A DNA stretch of 9,894 nt, from assembly GCA_937884685.1 (NCBI GenBank), contig CAKZYM010000250.1:1-9894 (forward strand), given 5' to 3'. Positions 7,343-9,894 of this stretch are shown piece by piece. The stretch is from an uncultured Calothrix sp. Lineage in GTDB: Bacteria > Cyanobacteriota > Cyanobacteriia > Cyanobacteriales > Nostocaceae. The position numbers and the translations under genes were made by a program. Below the pieces are notes generated by a model. That model saw only the letters and a program-made list of their open reading frames with translations, made no database searches and was not told the origin of the DNA. Positions within the stretch are counted from its first letter, which is position 1. The number at the start of each line of letters is the position of its first letter.

Positions 7343-8758
7343 ATGAATATTTTTTCTTTTTCCAGAAAATTAGGGATAGTAACACTTTTATTACCATTTA
7401 TTCTTGTTGCCACAGCTAGTAGAAGCACATCTACAACAGCCACAAAGCAAATACAAATATACGAATACAAGCAAAGCAATATTAAAAAAATTATTGCTCA
7501 AAATAATTCCACAATCACACGTCAAAAACGCACGGCATTAATTATCGGTAATGCTGAATATCAACAAGTTGGTAGATTAAAAAATCCCATTAATGATGCC
7601 AATGATATAGCTAAAAGTTTGCGAGAACTGGGATTTGAAGTAATTTTACTAACAGATGCATCACTACAGCAGATGGAACAAGCGATTAGTAAATATAATC
7701 GTCAATTGCGTCAGGGGGGAGTCGGATTATTTTATTTTGCCGGACATGGAGTACAAGTTGATGGGGAAAATTATTTAGTTCCAGTAGGTGCAAAACTTGA
7801 GCGGGGACAAGATGTCCGTTATGAAGCATATCCCCTAGGAAAATTGCTCGGTGCAATTGAAGATGCACGTAATAAAACTAATTTTATTATTTTAGATGCT
7901 TGTCGTAATAATCCTTTTACTCGCAGTTGGCGCTCTAGTAATCGGGGTTTAGCTGTTCCAGCACAGTCAGTGAGCGGTACATTAATTGCTTATTCTACAG
8001 CACCGGGAAAACTTGCCTTGGATGGTAATGGACGCAACAGTCCCTATGCTTCGGCAATATTAAGTAATATTCGCACCCCTGGATTAGATGTAGAGCAGAT
8101 GTTTAAATCTGTACGCAGCCAAGTTTTAGAACAAACTGGAGGTAAGCAGATACCTTGGGAATCTTCTTCTTTAACTGGTAAATTTGCTTTTAATTTTAGA
8201 AGTAATAGTCAGGTTGCAACTCCAGGAAATAAACCTCCAAGCAAACCTGTGATAACACCATCACCTTCGACAACTACAACTCAACCAAAACCAACAACTA
8301 GCTCTGTTAGAACTGCATATTTTAGGCAGACACCGCGTTTTAATTACTTGGGTGCTAGCTCCAATAGTATTAGAGTTCCTAATACTACTTATTACTTTAC
8401 TATTACCTTGCCCGAAAATGCTCAAATACCACTGCAAAAACTAGATATTAAGCAACGTGAAGGATTTGAAAAAATTGATTTTAATTTAAAGAAAACTACT
8501 GCTTTTGAAGGAAAACGTCGTAAGAAAGCACAAAAAGTTGTTATCAAAGACATTACTAGAAATTCTAAAACGAAAACAGTTTCAATTCTTTTTGAGCCAA
8601 TCTCACCAGGTAAAACTATCACAATCGGTTTAAGAGCCTTTGAAAATCCTTCATTAGAAGGTATTTATGAATTTGAAGTAACAGCATTTCCACTAGGAAG
8701 CAAATCAAGAGCGCAAAATCTAGGTATTAAACGTTTGTCTTTTTATCGGGGGTTGTGA
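7343..8758 (+). CDS. Exported caspase-family (C14, orthocaspase-type) protease with C-terminal DUF2808
   Basis: This 471-residue protein is a predicted cysteine protease of the caspase/metacaspase fold. The N-terminus (K9, hydrophobic 10-23, then ATA-S at 23-26) looks like a Sec signal peptide. The caspase domain spans about 61-285: RTALIIGNAEY (63-73), catalytic His in FAGHG (H135), catalytic Cys in DACRNNPF (C187), YSTAPG (217-222), NSPYASAIL (232-240) and an ending PWESSSLTGKFAF (271-283). The dyad is intact. Prokaryotic homologues with DAC at this site usually cleave after Arg/Lys, so basic P1 specificity is expected, not Asp (family knowledge). A Pro/Thr/Ser linker (about 291-322) joins a DUF2808 domain (about 323-471), recognised from YYFTITLPENA (350-360), LFEPISPGKTITIGL (416-430) and NPSLEGIYEFEVTAFPLG (435-452). 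The domain is cyanobacterial and of unknown function. No Shine-Dalgarno is visible. Lumen, periplasm or surface are possible sites; a retained N-terminal anchor is the alternative. Confidence 0.92.
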   Translation: MNIFSFSRKLGIVTLLLPFILVATASRSTSTTATKQIQIYEYKQSNIKKIIAQNNSTITRQKRTALIIGNAEYQQVGRLKNPINDANDIAKSLRELGFEVILLTDASLQQMEQAISKYNRQLRQGGVGLFYFAGHGVQVDGENYLVPVGAKLERGQDVRYEAYPLGKLLGAIEDARNKTNFIILDACRNNPFTRSWRSSNRGLAVPAQSVSGTLIAYSTAPGKLALDGNGRNSPYASAILSNIRTPGLDVEQMFKSVRSQVLEQTGGKQIPWESSSLTGKFAFNFRSNSQVATPGNKPPSKPVITPSPSTTTTQPKPTTSSVRTAYFRQTPRFNYLGASSNSIRVPNTTYYFTITLPENAQIPLQKLDIKQREGFEKIDFNLKKTTAFEGKRRKKAQKVVIKDITRNSKTKTVSILFEPISPGKTITIGLRAFENPSLEGIYEFEVTAFPLGSKSRAQNLGIKRLSFYRGL

Positions 8759-8798
8759 TAGTGGATTTTTTGAATTGTTTATTTTTCCGGTAATCATC

Positions 8799-8825
8799 TG
8801 GAGACGTAGCAATGTTACGTCTCTA
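8799..8825. repeat. Dispersed palindromic repeat, possible terminator of the caspase gene
   Basis: GAGACGTA (8801-8808) pairs perfectly with TACGTCTC (8816-8823). With flanking T-A, G-T, an inner G-T and C-G the stem reaches about 12 bp around an AAT loop. The sequence matches the GAGACGT...ACGTCTC palindrome that is scattered through intergenic DNA of filamentous cyanobacteria (recalled, not searched). It lies 40 bp after the caspase stop and is followed by TTTT at 8829-8832, so it may also end transcription. Confidence 0.7.
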
Positions 8826-8999
8826 CAATTTTAGGGATTTATGAAATATCTACTGTATAGATTCGCTGTATGTTAACTTAATCAAATTTGAATAATATAC
8901 GACTAATGGCTAAAACAACCCGATTTTTGGGCTAAATTTTCAGAAATATTAGACTGTTTTCCCATAACGCTTTGATTTGATAAACCTGTATACTCTATT

Positions 9000-9032
9000 T
9001 CACAGGAACTTTATGCTGTAGTAGTTCCGTGA
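9000..9032 (+). promoter_or_regulatory. Inverted repeat in the leader of the DUF4157-type gene
   Basis: TCAC-A-GGAACT (9000-9010) pairs with AGTTCC-GTGA (9023-9032): a 10-bp stem with one bulged A and a 12-nt loop, ending 20 bp before the ATG. It could be an operator or a leader hairpin affecting translation. Position and near-perfect symmetry are seen directly; a regulatory role is inference. Confidence 0.35.
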
Positions 9033-9052
9033 TATGAGGTAGCCTTGGGAAG

Positions 9053-9894
9053 ATGAGCGATCGCCAAAGAATTTCCCGTAATAAAGGGACAACATCGAAT
9101 CAAAATATTCCGTCTTTCAAGCCCAAAGTTCGCGGTTGGAATCCTCCAAGTTATTATTCGACTTCGGAGTCACAGGAAGCCATATCAAAAAAATCGGAAA
9201 CTTCTCAAGAGTCGGAAATAACTGCTCGGGAACAGGATAATCAAGAAAGTATAAAAAACGAATCATCTCAAAAATTAGCTTTTTTAGATAACAATCCTTT
9301 TTCTAAAGTCAGTTTTCGTCCCTATGATAGGGGTGAACCTGCAAATAATACAATCGGAATTCGTCAGCAAAGTATTCAACGTCAGGAATTACAAAAAGAA
9401 GATAGGGAAGACAATCAAGCAACTTCCGAAGTTATCCAACCCAAAGAAATAACGGATAAACAACGAAAACCTGTTGAATTACCTTTGGAAGATACCAAGC
9501 ATCTTCATAACGTTAGTTTTCGTCCTTACAATAGGGGTGAGTCAGCATATAAGGATACAATCGAAATTCGTCAGCAAAGCATTCAACGTCAAGAATCAGA
9601 AGAAGAAAAAGAAGAAAATCAAGTACATTCCGAAATTGTTCAGCGTCAGGAATTAGAAGAAGAGAAAGAACAACAGGAATTAGATGGGGTAATTCAAGCG
9701 AAGTGTAGCGAATGTGAAAGGGAAGAGCAGGAAGAAAAAGAGCAAGTCCAAACTAAGTTGACTGTTGGTAAACCGGGGGATAAATACGAACAGGAAGCGG
9801 ATTCTGTCGCAGCGAAAGTAGTAGAGCAAATTAACTCATCATCATCCGAGCAAACTGTACAAGGTAAAGTTGAGCCAGTTGTCACTCAGGTAAT
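9053..9894 (+). CDS. DUF4157-type eCIS-associated protein, N-terminal region (partial)
   Basis: This frame stays open from ATG 9053 to the window end (280 codons plus 2 nt), so the C-terminus is missing. The start is supported by the common MSDR opening and by GAGG at 9036-9039, about 13 nt upstream. A Ser/Gln/Glu-rich, probably disordered region (1-235) contains two copies of a VSFRPYxRGE...IRQQSIQRQE repeat (86-130, 154-198). Then come a CxxC (C218, C221) and TKLTVGKPGDKYEQEAD (234-250), the signature that precedes DUF4157 domains. DUF4157 is a metallopeptidase-like domain frequent in eCIS loci, often at the N-terminus of putative cargo or toxins. The DUF4157 core and any C-terminal effector would be beyond 9894. 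Its closeness to a Pvc16-like gene supports an eCIS role. Whether it is payload, payload-processing protein or something else is open. Confidence 0.82.
   Translation, partial: MSDRQRISRNKGTTSNQNIPSFKPKVRGWNPPSYYSTSESQEAISKKSETSQESEITAREQDNQESIKNESSQKLAFLDNNPFSKVSFRPYDRGEPANNTIGIRQQSIQRQELQKEDREDNQATSEVIQPKEITDKQRKPVELPLEDTKHLHNVSFRPYNRGESAYKDTIEIRQQSIQRQESEEEKEENQVHSEIVQRQELEEEKEQQELDGVIQAKCSECEREEQEEKEQVQTKLTVGKPGDKYEQEADSVAAKVVEQINSSSSEQTVQGKVEPVVTQV
9057..9064. repeat. HIP1 octamer
   Basis: GCGATCGC, the highly iterated palindrome of many cyanobacterial genomes, occupies codons 2-4 of the last gene. It is useful mainly as a taxonomic marker. Confidence 0.9.
9308..9646 (+). repeat. Two-copy direct repeat within the DUF4157-type gene
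   Basis: Codons 86-130 (9308-9442) and 154-198 (9512-9646) encode related segments, both with VSFRPY[DN]RGE, IRQQSIQRQE and a closing SE[VI][IV]Q. The offset is 204 bp (68 codons). A third partial copy of the VQRQELEEEKE type follows at residues 196-206. This is an internal duplication in the probably disordered N-terminal region, upstream of the DUF4157 signature. Confidence 0.85.

Larger units (their letters stand above)
8759..9052. other. Intergenic region between caspase and DUF4157-type gene
   Basis: These 294 bp contain a strong palindrome at 8799-8825, a TATACT (8989-8994) that could be a weak -10 without a good -35, and an inverted repeat at 9000-9032. The only short ATG frames (8839 and 8906 areas) stop within about a dozen codons and are not genes. 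No tRNA or IS remnant is seen. Confidence 0.6.

Noticed and set aside
9474..9656. Plus-strand 60-residue frame from a TTG start
   Set aside because: It overlaps, in another frame, the long open DUF4157-type gene with recognisable motifs; its Lys-rich end is the shifted reading of Glu-rich codons.

Overview
The window comes from a low-GC filamentous-type cyanobacterium (Nostocales-like is my inference). The evidence is a DUF2808 domain, a family essentially confined to cyanobacteria, a HIP1 octamer (GCGATCGC) just inside the last gene, a GAGACGTA...TACGTCTC dispersed palindrome of the kind common in cyanobacterial intergenic DNA, and the Ig-like/WD40 and secreted-caspase protein styles.

Layout. 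On the minus strand, 1-391 is the N-terminal part of a DUF4255/Pvc16-type protein, the cap or tail-terminator family of extracellular contractile injection systems (eCIS); it runs off the left edge. A 341-bp AT-rich divergent spacer follows. Then four genes lie on the plus strand: a membrane-anchored Hanks-type Ser/Thr kinase with a 20-residue tandem-repeat linker (733-2451); a protein with N-terminal Ig-like domains, one membrane helix and a WD40 propeller (2498-4750); a related protein with N-terminal Ig-like domains, one membrane helix and three C-terminal Ig-like repeats (4813-7185); and an exported caspase-family protease fused to DUF2808 (7343-8758). The first three are 46 and 62 bp apart and look like one operon. 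The caspase follows after 157 bp and may have its own promoter. A strong hairpin (8799-8825) lies after it. At 9053 a further plus-strand gene begins and runs off the right edge. Its repetitive, charged N-terminus ends in the LTVGKPGDKYEQEAD motif that introduces DUF4157 domains, which are typical of eCIS-associated and putative eCIS cargo proteins.

Reading. Two genes from eCIS-linked families flank a signalling cassette whose last gene is a catalytically intact caspase homologue. A testable model (inference) is that the cytoplasmic kinase senses or transmits a state, the two single-span Ig-like proteins bridge the membrane, and the exported caspase is the effector, possibly tied to the injection system or to regulated cell death. 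No tRNA, rRNA, CRISPR array or insertion sequence was seen.
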